Source of the DNA: a bacterium
Lineage (GTDB): Bacteria > Desulfobacterota > Desulfocorpusculales > Desulfocorpusculum
Assembly: GCA_037481695.1 (NCBI GenBank)
Contig: JBBFLE010000025.1
Span: 1 to 40,371, forward strand
DNA: 40,371 nucleotides
Direction of reading: 5' to 3'
Position numbers and translations under genes: made by a program. Under the pieces are notes generated by a model that saw only the letters and a list, made by a program, of their open reading frames with translations, searched no databases and was not told the DNA's origin. This document shows, piece by piece, positions 16,848 through 25,633 of the stretch. Position 1 is the first letter of the stretch, and each line of letters starts with the position of its first letter.

Positions 16848-17579
16848 ATGAGTACTTCTCGCAATGTTTTTGGGGTGGTTTTGGCTCTGTTTTTTTTCTG
16901 GGGCTCGGGTCTTGTCATGGCCCAGCCAGCTCATGGGCCAGTGCGAATAGTGCTGGATCCTGGTCACGGCGGAAAGGATAAGGGCGCCTCGGGAGCCCAA
17001 AACGTTCTTGAAAAAGAGGTGGCCCTGGTTCTTGCAAGGGAGCTTAGGGAGGAGGCCCGTACCATGGGAGGATTCCAGGTGCGCCTGACCAGGGAAGAGG
17101 ACGAGGCTTTCCCCTGGTCCAGACGACTGGATGCAGCCCAGGGGGCGGACTTGTGGTTGGGCATACACCTAAATGCTGATTTCCAAGGCAAGGCCCACGG
17201 CCCTAGAGTTTTTTACTCGCTTTTGGCCGAGAACTCAGTGGGGAAGAATTCAAAAAGCGTATCCGTGCCTGGGGAAGGGGTGAGGGCCATTCTCCAAGAC
17301 ATGGTCACCACCAAGAGGATCAATGAGACCATATTGCTGGCAGAGCACATACAGCGGGTCTTGGAGGCTGCCTGGGGGGTGGGTTCCAAACCTTCCCGTC
17401 AGGTACCATTACTGGGGCTTCCTGATCTGGAATGCCCGGCAGTGTTGGTGGAGGTAGGATTCCTGACACACGGGGGAGACCTCAAGACTCTTCAGGACCA
17501 GGCCAAAAGAAGGGCCCTGGCCAGATCCATCCTCAAAGGAGTGCGTGGATTCTTGCAAGATCCTCGCAGGATGGAATGA
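16848..17579 (+). CDS. N-acetylmuramoyl-L-alanine amidase (Amidase_3)
   Basis: Periplasmic zinc hydrolase that cleaves the amide bond between MurNAc and L-Ala during cell separation or wall turnover. A Sec signal peptide spans about residues 1-25 (hydrophobic [17 protein letters not shown], then MAQ). The catalytic domain starts with [13 protein letters not shown] (Zn ligand His40), then NVLEKEVAL (Glu55), the IHLNA segment (His107), and the terminal VLVEVGFL with the catalytic Glu. At 243 residues it is a minimal enzyme without AMIN or peptidoglycan-binding repeats. It is first in an operon with rph and rdgB; rph follows after 25 bases. Confidence 0.92.
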   Translation: MSTSRNVFGVVLALFFFWGSGLVMAQPAHGPVRIVLDPGHGGKDKGASGAQNVLEKEVALVLARELREEARTMGGFQVRLTREEDEAFPWSRRLDAAQGADLWLGIHLNADFQGKAHGPRVFYSLLAENSVGKNSKSVSVPGEGVRAILQDMVTTKRINETILLAEHIQRVLEAAWGVGSKPSRQVPLLGLPDLECPAVLVEVGFLTHGGDLKTLQDQAKRRALARSILKGVRGFLQDPRRME

Positions 17580-17604
17580 GATCAGGCCTGAGGGGAGGGC
17601 GGTG

Positions 17605-18321
17605 ATGGCCGCAAGAATGGGCAGGGAAGCTGATCAGCTCAGAGCCGTGGTTGTCGAATCCGGCGTTCAGAAACATGCCTGGGGTTCGGTGATTTTTTCC
17701 ATGGGCGACACCAGGGTGCTATGCGCCGCCACGGTAGAAGAAGCGGTTCCTGCCTTCTTAAAAGGCAAGGGGCAGGGATGGGTCACTGCGGAATACGGAA
17801 TGCTGCCTGCATCCACGGAGGTGAGGACTCCAAGAGACGCCAACCGAGGGAGGACTTCCGAGATCCAGCGCCTCATAGGCAGGTCCCTGAGGGCAATTAC
17901 AGATCTCAGAGGCCTGGGGGAGAGAACGGTCCGCATAGATTGTGATGTAATCCAGGCTGACGGAGGGACTCGAACTGCAGCCATAAATGGCGGCTTTCTG
18001 GCTCTGGTGCAAGCCCTGGTGAAACTCATGAAAACAGGGGCCATAAGCAGGATACCCATCAAGGACCAGGTAGGAGCCGTCAGCGTTGGTATTGTTGGGG
18101 GAAATGTTCTTCTGGACTTGGACTATTGGGAGGACTACAGGGCCGAGGTGGACATGAACGTAGTGATGACAGGCTCGGGGGATCTGGTTGAGATCCAGGG
18201 GACTGCTGAGGACGGAGTATTCAGCAGATCTCAACTGGAGGAAATGCTGGAAATGGCCTGGAAAGGCATTTACAAGATCCATGAATTACAGAGGGCTTAC
18301 CTTCCTTCTTTTCAGCCATGA
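17605..18321 (+). CDS. rph: Ribonuclease PH
   Basis: Phosphorolytic 3'-5' exoribonuclease that trims tRNA 3' ends, forming a hexameric ring. The 238-residue length from ATG 17605 is exactly typical. Family segments: [10 protein letters not shown] near the start, [82 protein letters not shown] and [16 protein letters not shown] is 5 bases upstream of ATG 17605. The open frame continues back to 17545 into the amidase gene, but no ribosome site supports that start. The rdgB start overlaps its stop (ATGA). Confidence 0.96.
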   Translation: MAARMGREADQLRAVVVESGVQKHAWGSVIFSMGDTRVLCAATVEEAVPAFLKGKGQGWVTAEYGMLPASTEVRTPRDANRGRTSEIQRLIGRSLRAITDLRGLGERTVRIDCDVIQADGGTRTAAINGGFLALVQALVKLMKTGAISRIPIKDQVGAVSVGIVGGNVLLDLDYWEDYRAEVDMNVVMTGSGDLVEIQGTAEDGVFSRSQLEEMLEMAWKGIYKIHELQRAYLPSFQP

Positions 18322-18938
18322 TATCAGGACCCAAAAGACTTCTTTTGGCCACCAGGAATAAGGGCAAGCTCAGGGAAATAAGGGAGTTTTTCTCTGGCTT
18401 GGATCTCCAGGTGGTGGGGATGGAAGAGCTTCCAGGCGCACGGGAGGTACTGGAGGATGGCGAGAGCTTTCTGGAGAATGCAAGAAAAAAGGCTCATGCT
18501 TTGGCATTGGATTTTGGCTGCCTGGCCCTAGCGGACGACTCCGGGCTGGAAGTGGATGTGTTGGGAGGCCTGCCTGGAGTAAGGTCTGCCAGGTATGCAG
18601 GGCAGGGCGCCACAGATGAACAAAACAATGAGAAGCTGCTGGCTGAGTTAAGAGGCTTGGAAGCAGGAAAAAGAAAAGCCAGGTTCCGCTGTGTGATGGT
18701 CTTGGCCGCACCCGACGGGAGGGAGTGGATTTCAGAGGGAACCTGGGAAGGTGAGATAGCCCAGGCCCCCAAGGGAGAGGGCGGGTTTGGATATGATCCC
18801 ATTTTTTTCCTGCCAAAGCAGGGAAAGACCGTGGCAGAACTCTCCCTGGAGGAGAAAAACCGCATGAGTCATAGAGCCCAGGCCTTGAGGGGAATCAGGG
18901 ATGCGCTGCTGGAGGCTCTGGGGTCGAGGGGGAAATAG
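18318..18938 (+). CDS. rdgB: RdgB/HAM1 non-canonical purine NTP pyrophosphatase
   Basis: Hydrolyses dITP, XTP and ITP to the monophosphates, keeping deaminated purines out of nucleic acids. Signature residues: [14 protein letters not shown] near residue 8, the acidic [19 protein letters not shown] near residue 70, GVRSARYAG, and the C-terminal [12 protein letters not shown] and [16 protein letters not shown]. Length 206 is normal. ATG 18318 overlaps the rph stop by an ATGA junction, meaning coupled translation. The rph-rdgB pair is widely conserved. Confidence 0.96.
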   Translation: MISGPKRLLLATRNKGKLREIREFFSGLDLQVVGMEELPGAREVLEDGESFLENARKKAHALALDFGCLALADDSGLEVDVLGGLPGVRSARYAGQGATDEQNNEKLLAELRGLEAGKRKARFRCVMVLAAPDGREWISEGTWEGEIAQAPKGEGGFGYDPIFFLPKQGKTVAELSLEEKNRMSHRAQALRGIRDALLEALGSRGK

Positions 18939-19069
18939 ATCCCGAGGCTGCATCCTAAACAAAGATGGCATAGTCACTTTTTTTAACACTCCCCATCAGA
19001 AACCCCAAGCCTGGCTGGATGAAAGGATCTGGAAGGGGCTTTGGCTTTTGTACAAAAGTTCCACGGCCA

Positions 19070-19099
19070 TTGAAATCCACAGGTTGCCCGTGGTAACAT
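19070..19099 (+). promoter_or_regulatory. Candidate sigma-70 promoter of tRNA-Pro
   Basis: TTGAAA (19070-19075) and TAACAT (19094-19099) are 18 bases apart and end 10 bases before the mature tRNA. Spacing and position fit a stable-RNA promoter; the boxes are imperfect. Confidence 0.4.
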
Positions 19100-19109
19100 C
19101 AAAAAAGAT

Positions 19110-19184
19110 CGGGGTGTAGCTCAGTCTGGCTAGAGCGCCAGCTTTGGGAGCTGGATGTCGGGGGTTCAAATCCCTTCACCCCGA
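19110..19184 (+). tRNA. tRNA-Pro (anticodon UGG)
   Basis: A full cloverleaf is readable. The acceptor CGGGGTG (19110-19116) pairs with CACCCCG (19177-19183), with A as discriminator. The D arm is GCTC/GAGC, the anticodon stem CCAGC/GCTGG with loop TTTGGGA (anticodon TGG), and the T arm GGGGG with TTCAAAT and two G-U pairs at its base. The 3' CCA is not encoded. No integrase or attachment-site duplication is seen beside it. Confidence 0.95.
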
Positions 19185-19308
19185 TAGCCCTGACCACAAT
19201 CCTCCACAGCTTTTGCCCCAACCTTCACGAATCATCCACTGGATGAAAGAAAAGGTGGTTGGGCCTTGAGAACTGCTCTTTGTGTTTATGAGCCAAGAAA
19301 GCTTCTCA

Positions 19309-19806
19309 TCATGGAGATCCCACCCAGAGGTCCTCTGTCTGGCGTTCCTCCACCCACTTCTTGCCCATGGGCATATCCGGCAACATGGCCATGACCACGG
19401 TCACCTTGACAAAGGTGACTGTGCCCGGACCCAGATGGCCTCCATATACCACGACCTTGTCATCCCTCACCGTAGAGGCGCAAAAATGGGCGTGCAGTAG
19501 GGTGCTTCCATCTTCCTTGGGGACCACATAGCCGCTCAAAGAGGTGATCTCCAGGGGGCCCTCCACCTCGTAATAGAGCCTTTCTTTGGGGGTGATGGGA
19601 TAGGTCTCGGGGAAGAGCTTAAGATTTCTAAACACCGCTTTTCTTAGCGCCCCTATGCCCATCAGAATCAAGGCCTTTTGAATCCCCTCCCTTCTCACAA
19701 GGGATTCCATGCTTTCCAGGAGATCTACCCCCATAGGTATCCGGGCCATCACCAAAGGTCCAAGACTTCCACGTCCGACACCTTCCAACAAAAGAGAGCT
19801 TTGCAT
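19309..19806 (-). CDS. PPC (DUF296) domain protein
   Basis: A 165-residue protein of the PPC/DUF296 family, a trimeric fold found alone in prokaryotes and in plant AT-hook proteins; some bacterial members bind DNA. Visible landmarks: LVMARIPMGVDLLESMESL near residue 18, ALILMGIGALRKAVFRN, LSGYVVPKEDGSTLLHAHFCAS with the conserved His-x-His region, and YGGHLGPGTVTFVKVTVVMAML. AGGAGGAAAAG directly precedes the minus-strand ATG at 19806; the frame is open much further upstream, but those codons overlap msrA on the other strand. Ligand and role unknown. Confidence 0.85.
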   Translation of the reverse strand: MQSSLLLEGVGRGSLGPLVMARIPMGVDLLESMESLVRREGIQKALILMGIGALRKAVFRNLKLFPETYPITPKERLYYEVEGPLEITSLSGYVVPKEDGSTLLHAHFCASTVRDDKVVVYGGHLGPGTVTFVKVTVVMAMLPDMPMGKKWVEERQTEDLWVGSP

Positions 19807-20025
19807 CTTTTCCTCCTGACTGGCATTGCATATGGTATCCAGCCTCTTTTTACCCCAACAGAGTCCTTCTGCAAAGGCCAGGCCCTCAAGGCAGGAAGCT
19901 CTTGGCCAACAATCCAAGCAAACAAATGCCAAAGACATTGAACAGTGGAGTAACTGGGTTAGAGTAAGAATAGATGGTTTGGAGAAGAGATCCACTTCCT
20001 GGATAGTCAAGGAGAAGCATAGAAC

Positions 20026-20646
20026 ATGGCACATGCAATGGCTCTGGCAGTTACAGCGGCTGTGGTGCTTGTAATTTGTTGTATAACGGCCTTTTCTTCC
20101 GAGAGGCATGGGCAGAGCTCTCCAGCGCGGGCCACCTTTGCCGGAGGGTGCTTCTGGTGTATGGAGCCTGCTTTCGACAAGGTGAAAGGTGTGATAATGA
20201 CAACTGTGGGCTATACGGGCGGGCACAAGGACAATCCCACGTACGAGGAAGTTTCCTCGGGCTCAACAGGCCATGCCGAGGCTGTGGAGATTCTCTATGA
20301 TCCCGCTCAGGTCACATATGAACAGCTCCTGGAGGTTTTCTGGCAGAACATAGATCCCACAGTCAAGGACAGACAGTTCTGTGATGTTGGTCCCCAGTAT
20401 CGCACAGCAATTTTCTATCATGATCATGAACAAAAAAGGCTGGCAGAAGCATCCTTGGAGAGGCTGAGGCAGTCGGGCAGGTTTGAGAGGATCTTCACTG
20501 AGATTCTGCCGGCCTCCACTTTCTGGCCTGCGGAGGATTACCACCAGGATTATTATCTTAAAAATCCCCTCAGGTATAGATTATACAGATTGGGCTGTGG
20601 CCGTGATGAGAGAATCAAAGATCTCTGGCATGGATCAGGGAAGTAG
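20026..20646 (+). CDS. msrA: Peptide methionine sulfoxide reductase MsrA, exported
   Basis: Reduces methionine-S-sulfoxide in proteins using thiol electrons. The catalytic motif GCFWCMEP is at residues 41-48 (nucleophile Cys42), followed by [27 protein letters not shown] and the C-terminal [13 protein letters not shown]. An N-terminal hydrophobic segment ([19 protein letters not shown]) indicates export or an inner-membrane anchor facing the periplasm. The two Cys inside it do not fit a standard lipobox. AAGGAG lies 11 bases before ATG 20026; ATG 20038 is an alternative. No MsrB domain is fused and none is beside it. A late Cys (LGCGRDER) may resolve the catalytic cycle. Convergent with the kinase gene, 16 bases apart. 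Confidence 0.94.
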   Translation: MAHAMALAVTAAVVLVICCITAFSSERHGQSSPARATFAGGCFWCMEPAFDKVKGVIMTTVGYTGGHKDNPTYEEVSSGSTGHAEAVEILYDPAQVTYEQLLEVFWQNIDPTVKDRQFCDVGPQYRTAIFYHDHEQKRLAEASLERLRQSGRFERIFTEILPASTFWPAEDYHQDYYLKNPLRYRLYRLGCGRDERIKDLWHGSGK

Positions 20647-20662
20647 GTTCCCCTGCAGCTGA

Positions 20663-22327
20663 TCATTGTCTGCTGGGAATCAATGTTTGGAGGGTCTTAC
20701 CCAGCTCCTCCAAGGTGAAGGGTTTTCGGATTGCTCCCACGCATCCGCCCAAGAGGCTGGAGGCAGCTTCACCATCGGGAAAATGTCCACTGCAAAGAAG
20801 CACCCTCACATGAGGATCCATCTCCCTCAGGGCTGCAAGCACCTGGGAACCTCCCATCTCTGGCATTACCACGTCCAACATCACAAGATCCACCTCACCC
20901 CGGTGGGTTGCATAGAGCTTGAGGGCCTCCCTGCCATTTTGAGCCTGCAAGACACTGTAGCCCAAAGCCTCCAGGAGTCTTGTGCCCACCTTCAAGATCA
21001 TTTCCTCGTCGTCCACAAGCAGTATCCTGCCTTTTCCCTTTGATGTACCTGCGCCAGCATCCTCTCCATGGGCCTTTTCCTGGAGCCCGGGAAGGTAAAC
21101 CGTGAAGGTGCTGCCAGCTCCAAGTTCACTCTCTGCTGTCATGAATCCGCCGTGACTTCGGACTATGCCATATGCGGTTGAAAGCCCAAGCCCAGTACCC
21201 TTCCCAACCTCCCTGGTGGTGAAGAAAGGCTCGAACACCCTTTGAAGGGTGGCTTGCTCCATTCCCACTCCTGTGTCCTTTACAATGATCTTTACAAACT
21301 CGCCCGGAGAGACGCCGTGAGGTCGGGAGTGTTCCTCGTTGAGGGAAATGTTCTCTGTTTTCACAAGAAGCTCACCTCCTTGGGGCATGGCCTGCACCCC
21401 GTTGAGAAGCAGGTTCATCAAGACCTGTTCCAGGAGGTTCCTGTCACCCTTAACAGCATGAAGCGGGCGAGTTAGCTCCTGTCGAATGTTCAGATGCTTG
21501 TGGGTCGCTGCAAAAAGAGAGCACACCTCTCCCACCAAGTGGTTTGGATCCAGCATGCCCACCTCGACCTTCTCCCATTTGGCTGATCTAAGGATTTGCC
21601 GGGCCAGCTCGGCTCCGCTTCGCACAGCTTCCTCTATGGCCCTGAGCCGTTCACACCTGGGATCCTCCCGATCCATTTCCAGCAGAAGCAGTGATACGTT
21701 TCCCTGAATCGCCATCAAGAGGTTGTTGAAGTTATGGGCAATGCCTCCTGCCAGCGTTCCAAGGGCCTCCAATCTTCTGGACTCTTGAAGCAGATCTTCC
21801 AGTTCTTGGCGTTTCTTTTCTATGGCTTTGCGTTCCGTAAGATCTCTTATCCAGACATGAATTCCAGGTTCATCATCGAATTGTATGCCTTTGGCCAGGA
21901 TTTCCCCTTCAAGGGTTGAGCCATCTTTTCTCTGCAGCCTGACCTCGTAATTGCTGGGTGGATTCTCTCCCTTCATACGCGCCTCTCCCCTGGCTCGAGT
22001 AAGAGCCTGGAATTCAGGGGCATAAACCACCCAGTGATCCCTTCCTATCAATTCCCCTGGTTTGTAACCCAGCATCTCGTGCAGCATCCTGTTGGCATAC
22101 ACGATCTTGGGCCCCTTTTGTATGAATATGCCGTCGAAGCTGTTTTCCACCAAGGAACGGTACCACTCCCAGGGGGCGAAAACCCCAAGCGGATCTTCGC
22201 TTTGCAAGGAAGCCTCGGGAGGTGTTTGCCGTGCCTTCTGAGCCGACTCCAACTCAGAAACGCGCTTTCTCAGCCTTTGGATTTCCTTTGAAAGCTCAGC
22301 CAGGTCTTGATTAGGTTCCGAGGCCAT
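20663..22327 (-). CDS. PAS-domain hybrid histidine kinase with C-terminal receiver
   Basis: A 554-residue soluble sensor. Order: N-terminal coiled coil (EIQRLRKRVSELESA, residues 13-32); a PAS domain about 52-168 (SFDGIFIQKGPKIVYANRMLHEMLGY); HisKA with H-box GGIAHNFNNLL (His198); HATPase with N-box EQVLMNLLLNGVQA, G1 DTGVGM and G2 GKGTGLGLS near residues 300-385; and a receiver with VDDEE (439-442), Asp485 in LVMLDVVMPEM and Lys535 in IRKPF. The lack of membrane segments suggests a cytoplasmic signal. It is an orphan: no response regulator or regulated operon is beside it. The ribosome site is GGAGGTCCCGGAG before ATG 22327. Confidence 0.94.
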   Translation of the reverse strand: MASEPNQDLAELSKEIQRLRKRVSELESAQKARQTPPEASLQSEDPLGVFAPWEWYRSLVENSFDGIFIQKGPKIVYANRMLHEMLGYKPGELIGRDHWVVYAPEFQALTRARGEARMKGENPPSNYEVRLQRKDGSTLEGEILAKGIQFDDEPGIHVWIRDLTERKAIEKKRQELEDLLQESRRLEALGTLAGGIAHNFNNLLMAIQGNVSLLLLEMDREDPRCERLRAIEEAVRSGAELARQILRSAKWEKVEVGMLDPNHLVGEVCSLFAATHKHLNIRQELTRPLHAVKGDRNLLEQVLMNLLLNGVQAMPQGGELLVKTENISLNEEHSRPHGVSPGEFVKIIVKDTGVGMEQATLQRVFEPFFTTREVGKGTGLGLSTAYGIVRSHGGFMTAESELGAGSTFTVYLPGLQEKAHGEDAGAGTSKGKGRILLVDDEEMILKVGTRLLEALGYSVLQAQNGREALKLYATHRGEVDLVMLDVVMPEMGGSQVLAALREMDPHVRVLLCSGHFPDGEAASSLLGGCVGAIRKPFTLEELGKTLQTLIPSRQ

Positions 22328-23038
22328 CTCCGGGACCTCCTAACCCTCATTGTTCATGAGCCTTAGGTATTAGCGAGCCAGCCAATGATATGCTCAAGCT
22401 TGGCCTTTCTCCAAGCCCGATGAGCTGGGAATCTGCCCCGGACCCGGATGCATGTTGGCATATTTTCAGTTCTCAACTGGCCTCAAACCCGAAAAGGAAA
22501 AAATGGCACTATTTAAGAAAACCAACTAATCCTACCATATCATGGGCACAGCCCCCATGTCCCCCTACCATTGAATGATGCGGGTGAAGGACTTTGCTGT
22601 TTCCCGATATTTTTTCTCTTCTCATGAAAAACGGGTATGATCAACATGACTCTTATCATATGGAAGTGTTCACTGGCTTCAATTCCCCAAGGGTCATGCC
22701 CAAATGAATGTTGAGGCCGAGTAGTCTTCCCTGGATACTATTTTCTTGATGTTTATCAGAGGATGCCACATGATCAAATACCTGTCAAACCGTCCACTTT
22801 GGGAAACGCGCTCAGATGGTTTTCCTTGACAGGAATCTTTTCTTAACCTAAAGAAAGACCGAGTCGTATGTTTGGGGGCAAGAGGTGAGCAGGCCTTGAC
22901 AGCATCATAGAGTGCGCGGATTTGTGGGTGGCTGCAGGCTCTTTTCAGCCGTCATCCCAGCCACCTATTGGTTTGAATTTCTTGGAATTGCACTGGGGCA
23001 GTTGGATTATTCGGGTCTGTGTTGGCGAGCCTGTACAA
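22328..23038. other. Intergenic region upstream of the ArsN2-like gene
   Basis: About 710 bases without a convincing gene. Two TTGACA boxes (22826-22831 and 22896-22901) point towards the acetyltransferase; neither has a good -10 at 17 bases (TAAAGA and GATTTG respectively). Open frames inside are short and lack ribosome sites. Confidence 0.4.
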
Positions 23039-23518
23039 ATGAAGCCATCAGCAGAGAAAAGCACATTTTTTACCGAAGCCATAAGCCCAAATAAAGAGGT
23101 CCTGGAGATTCTAAGGCAAGCCCAACTTCCCACGGCCGATATCGTAAATAACCTCAATCTGCTGGGGATGCGCGAGGCCGGCAGACTGGTGGGTGTTGTT
23201 GGAATCGAGGTTTACGGCCGGGTGGGCATGCTCCGCTCCCTTGCGGTAGTTTCGGGGCGCCGAAAGAGGGGGTTGGGTGTGTGTTTGGTGTCTGATGCAG
23301 AGACGTGGGCAGTAAAGCATGGCATAAGAACCCTGTACCTTCTTACCAAAACGGCGGAAGGGTTTTTTGCCAAACTCGGTTATGAAGCTGTTCCTAGGTC
23401 TGAGGCCCCGGCTGCCATAGCAGCAACTGCGCAGTTCTCAGCACTTTGCCCGGCTTCCTCCACGTTGATGCGCAAAGAGTTGGCCCCCAACCATTGGCCC
23501 AAGGGTCAAAGACCCTGA
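23039..23518 (+). CDS. GNAT acetyltransferase, ArsN2-like
   Basis: A 159-residue GNAT-fold protein of the ArsN2 type: GRLVGVVGIEVYGRVGMLRSLAVVSGRRKRGLG near residue 48 (strands plus the acetyl-CoA loop; the usual RGxG appears as RRKRGLG), the ALVSDAE region, IRTLYLLTKTAEGFFAKLGYE, and the family tail RSEAPAAIAATAQFSALCP. ArsN2 proteins are often found in arsenic operons, but no ars gene lies in this window, so substrate is unknown. I use ATG 23039; the open frame continues to 22922, but that stretch is unlike the family. The ribosome site is weak. Confidence 0.8.
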   Translation: MKPSAEKSTFFTEAISPNKEVLEILRQAQLPTADIVNNLNLLGMREAGRLVGVVGIEVYGRVGMLRSLAVVSGRRKRGLGVCLVSDAETWAVKHGIRTLYLLTKTAEGFFAKLGYEAVPRSEAPAAIAATAQFSALCPASSTLMRKELAPNHWPKGQRP

Positions 23519-23995
23519 GGAGCCGGGCTGTCACTCCAAACATTGTGAAGGCTGTTGCCAAAGGCCAATTCTGCTCAAAAAAAAGGATGCGCAGCTTGGC
23601 GTTCCAACCACAGACAAGCCAAATTCAGTATTAGCTCTTGTATTGGGTGGAGAAAACCGGGATCTTCTCTGTGCCCCCAACACACACAGCCCTGGAGTTT
23701 TCTCGCTGGTTTTAGACCTGATATTATAGGCAATGAGGAGAAACCCTGATGGGCTGAGGTGTTTTCCCAGAAAGCAATCAGGATGTTGGGATGTGCGCGA
23801 TTTGATCTGCCAGAAAGGAGAAAGGATCAAAAAACCATAGAATGCAGATGATGCTGGGGGGTGGCGCAGCTCATACTGTCCTTTGGCAAAGCATCAGGAT
23901 TAGCGCAGCTTAGCTTTGCCACATGGCCCCAGGTGAGCTTTGTGGCTGAGCCCTGGTAAGGACAAAAATCTGCAAATCCCCAAGGAGGGTATTTC
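23519..23995. other. Intergenic region, no gene seen
   Basis: 477 bases. Overlapping short frames on both strands have skewed composition and no ribosome site. Nothing recognisable apart from the ribosome site of the next gene at its right end. Confidence 0.4.
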
Positions 23996-24433
23996 ATGAG
24001 AAACATCGCCAAAGAGGTTGGGAGTCAACTTGACCGTTGGTTTGCAGCTTTGGGAAGTGGTGATCCAGATGAAGTAGTAAAGCTTTATGCGCAAGATGCT
24101 GTTTTGCTCTCTACCCTAAAGGGGGATGTCAAGAAGGGACAAGGAAAAATACGCGATTACTTTGAAAAGGATTTTCTTCCCAAGAAACCCGTTGGGAAAA
24201 CCGTGGAGCTACATACCAGAGTCTTGGGTGGGGTTGCCGTTAACTCAGGGATCTACAGCTTTGAAGTTGATGACGAGGAAAATGGCCGTGTTGAGGTTGA
24301 GGCACGCTACACATTTGTCTATGAGTGGCAAAAAGAGGATTGGAAGATTGTTGAACACCACTCATCTCTCAATCCTGAGGGTCGACCCACAAGAATAGGA
24401 GCAAGGCGCGAATCCAATCAGAGATCCCTATAG
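23996..24433 (+). CDS. SnoaL-like / SgcJ-type NTF2-fold protein
   Basis: A 145-residue protein with the NTF2-like cone-fold pattern: an N-terminal helix (LDRWFAALGSGDPDEVVKLYAQDAVLL), GQGKIRDYF, a beta sheet (LHTRVLGGVAVNSGIYSFEV, YTFVYEWQKEDWKIVEHHSS) and the typical ending HHSSLNPE of SgcJ/EcaC or CaMKII-association-like proteins. Such proteins can be hydrolases, isomerases or just bind ligands; no catalytic assignment is possible. AAGGAGGG is 7 bases before ATG 23996. It appears monocistronic. Confidence 0.85.
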   Translation: MRNIAKEVGSQLDRWFAALGSGDPDEVVKLYAQDAVLLSTLKGDVKKGQGKIRDYFEKDFLPKKPVGKTVELHTRVLGGVAVNSGIYSFEVDDEENGRVEVEARYTFVYEWQKEDWKIVEHHSSLNPEGRPTRIGARRESNQRSL

Positions 24434-24576
24434 GCCAAGAAAACTTAGTGAGAATTTTGTCCTGCTTGGGGCTTCCTTATCTACTGTGAAAACATCCTGG
24501 AGAGGGAAAACCCTAGGAGGGGCTGCCTCCCTGACCGGGTAGCTTCCTTTTAGCCAATAGTGTGGAGGCTCGGGTG

Positions 24577-25041
24577 ATGAAGAGGGGAGCTATAGGATTG
24601 ATCACCTGGATAGCTGTGTCCATGGCCGCCGGATTGGTTGGCTCCCAGTTTGTACCCGGTGAGTGGTACGCATCCTTGGAAAAGCCCAGCTGGACTCCTG
24701 CCAACTCTGTGTTTGGCCCCGTCTGGTCTACACTTTACGTGCTCATGGGAGTGGCGGCTTGGCTGGTGTGGCGCAAAGCTGGCTTCTATGGTGCACCTAA
24801 GGCGCTGGGGTTGTTCCTCCTCCAGTTGGTTCTCAATTCCCTGTGGTCATTTCTTTTCTTTGGAGTTCACCAGCCTGGGCTCGCATTCATGGAGCTCAGT
24901 GTGCTATGGTTGGCCATCTGGGCAACTGCAATAGCTTTCTGGCCCATTTCTTCCTGGGCTGGAATACTGCTGTTACCTTATCTGTGCTGGGTGGGATTTG
25001 CCGGTTTTCTAAATTTTGCGATTTGGCGGCTTAACTCTTGA
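24577..25041 (+). CDS. tspO: TspO/MBR family membrane protein
   Basis: A 154-residue five-helix membrane protein of the TspO/peripheral benzodiazepine receptor family, which binds tetrapyrroles and affects stress responses. Family landmarks: WYASLEKPSWTPANSVFGPVW near residue 29 and LYVLMGVAAWLVW, then QLVLNSLWSFLFFG, and the ending WVGFAGFLNFAIWRLN. Five hydrophobic stretches are visible. I choose ATG 24577 because GGAGG (24564-24568) is 8 bases upstream; GTG 24562 would put that site inside the gene. It stands alone. Confidence 0.94.
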   Translation: MKRGAIGLITWIAVSMAAGLVGSQFVPGEWYASLEKPSWTPANSVFGPVWSTLYVLMGVAAWLVWRKAGFYGAPKALGLFLLQLVLNSLWSFLFFGVHQPGLAFMELSVLWLAIWATAIAFWPISSWAGILLLPYLCWVGFAGFLNFAIWRLNS

Positions 25042-25633
25042 TCAATGGGAAGCCTTCTGGCCAAGGAATCCCTTGAGGCGAAGAAGCCAGAGCTCTGCCA
25101 CCAGCCACTGGCCTTGGCCATGAATCTAGAGCAAGAGTGTAAGATCTGAGTCAGCGCTGTCATTCTGTAATTTGCGTTATTCCTGTGTGAATCATTGAGA
25201 GTATCGGTTTAGGGTTGCCCTTTTTGATTTCCTAAGAAGACAAGAAATACCCCTCCTGGTTGCACGCTCTTTACAAGTGAATTTCTTCGTGCTAGCTTGT
25301 CCTGCGCTGTGATCCAAGATTTTTACTTAGGGGACGAAGGATGGGGATCCCCAGCGGATTCTCCTGAATCCTGGGGCTGGGATTGTATTCAGGCTATCCT
25401 GTTTCCTTCTGGGTGAGCTAGTTTCTGCATGGGACAAATAAACTCTTTGAGCTTAGCAAATTGCCTAGGACTGTCCCATTTCTTAGGAGCTTTTTGGGCT
25501 TTTGAGGGGGCAGTGCCATTCGGTGCCTTAGGTCTTATGACATGTCTTAGGCAGTCTCAATGAGGGTCCTGAGCTGATTCAGATCCGACCGGGCATCCGG
25601 TTTTCAACAGGGTTGGTGTGGCGGACTGGTGGG
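25042..25633. other. Non-coding stretch before the SDR remnant
   Basis: About 590 bases with no open frame of quality and no recognisable element. It may include further eroded sequence connected with the pseudogene that follows. Confidence 0.35.

Noticed and set aside
19110-19308. tRNA-Pro as integration site of a mobile element
   Set aside because: No integrase gene and no repeated tRNA 3' end were found in the flanking sequence.
19807-20226. Long N-terminal extension of the PPC protein
   Set aside because: A ribosome site AGGAGGAAAAG lies directly before ATG 19806, the extension runs antisense to msrA, and PPC proteins are normally about 140-170 residues.
23519-23995. Frames at 23531-23830 and 23827-24012 as small genes
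   Set aside because: No ribosome site or recognisable domain, and the frames overlap each other on both strands.
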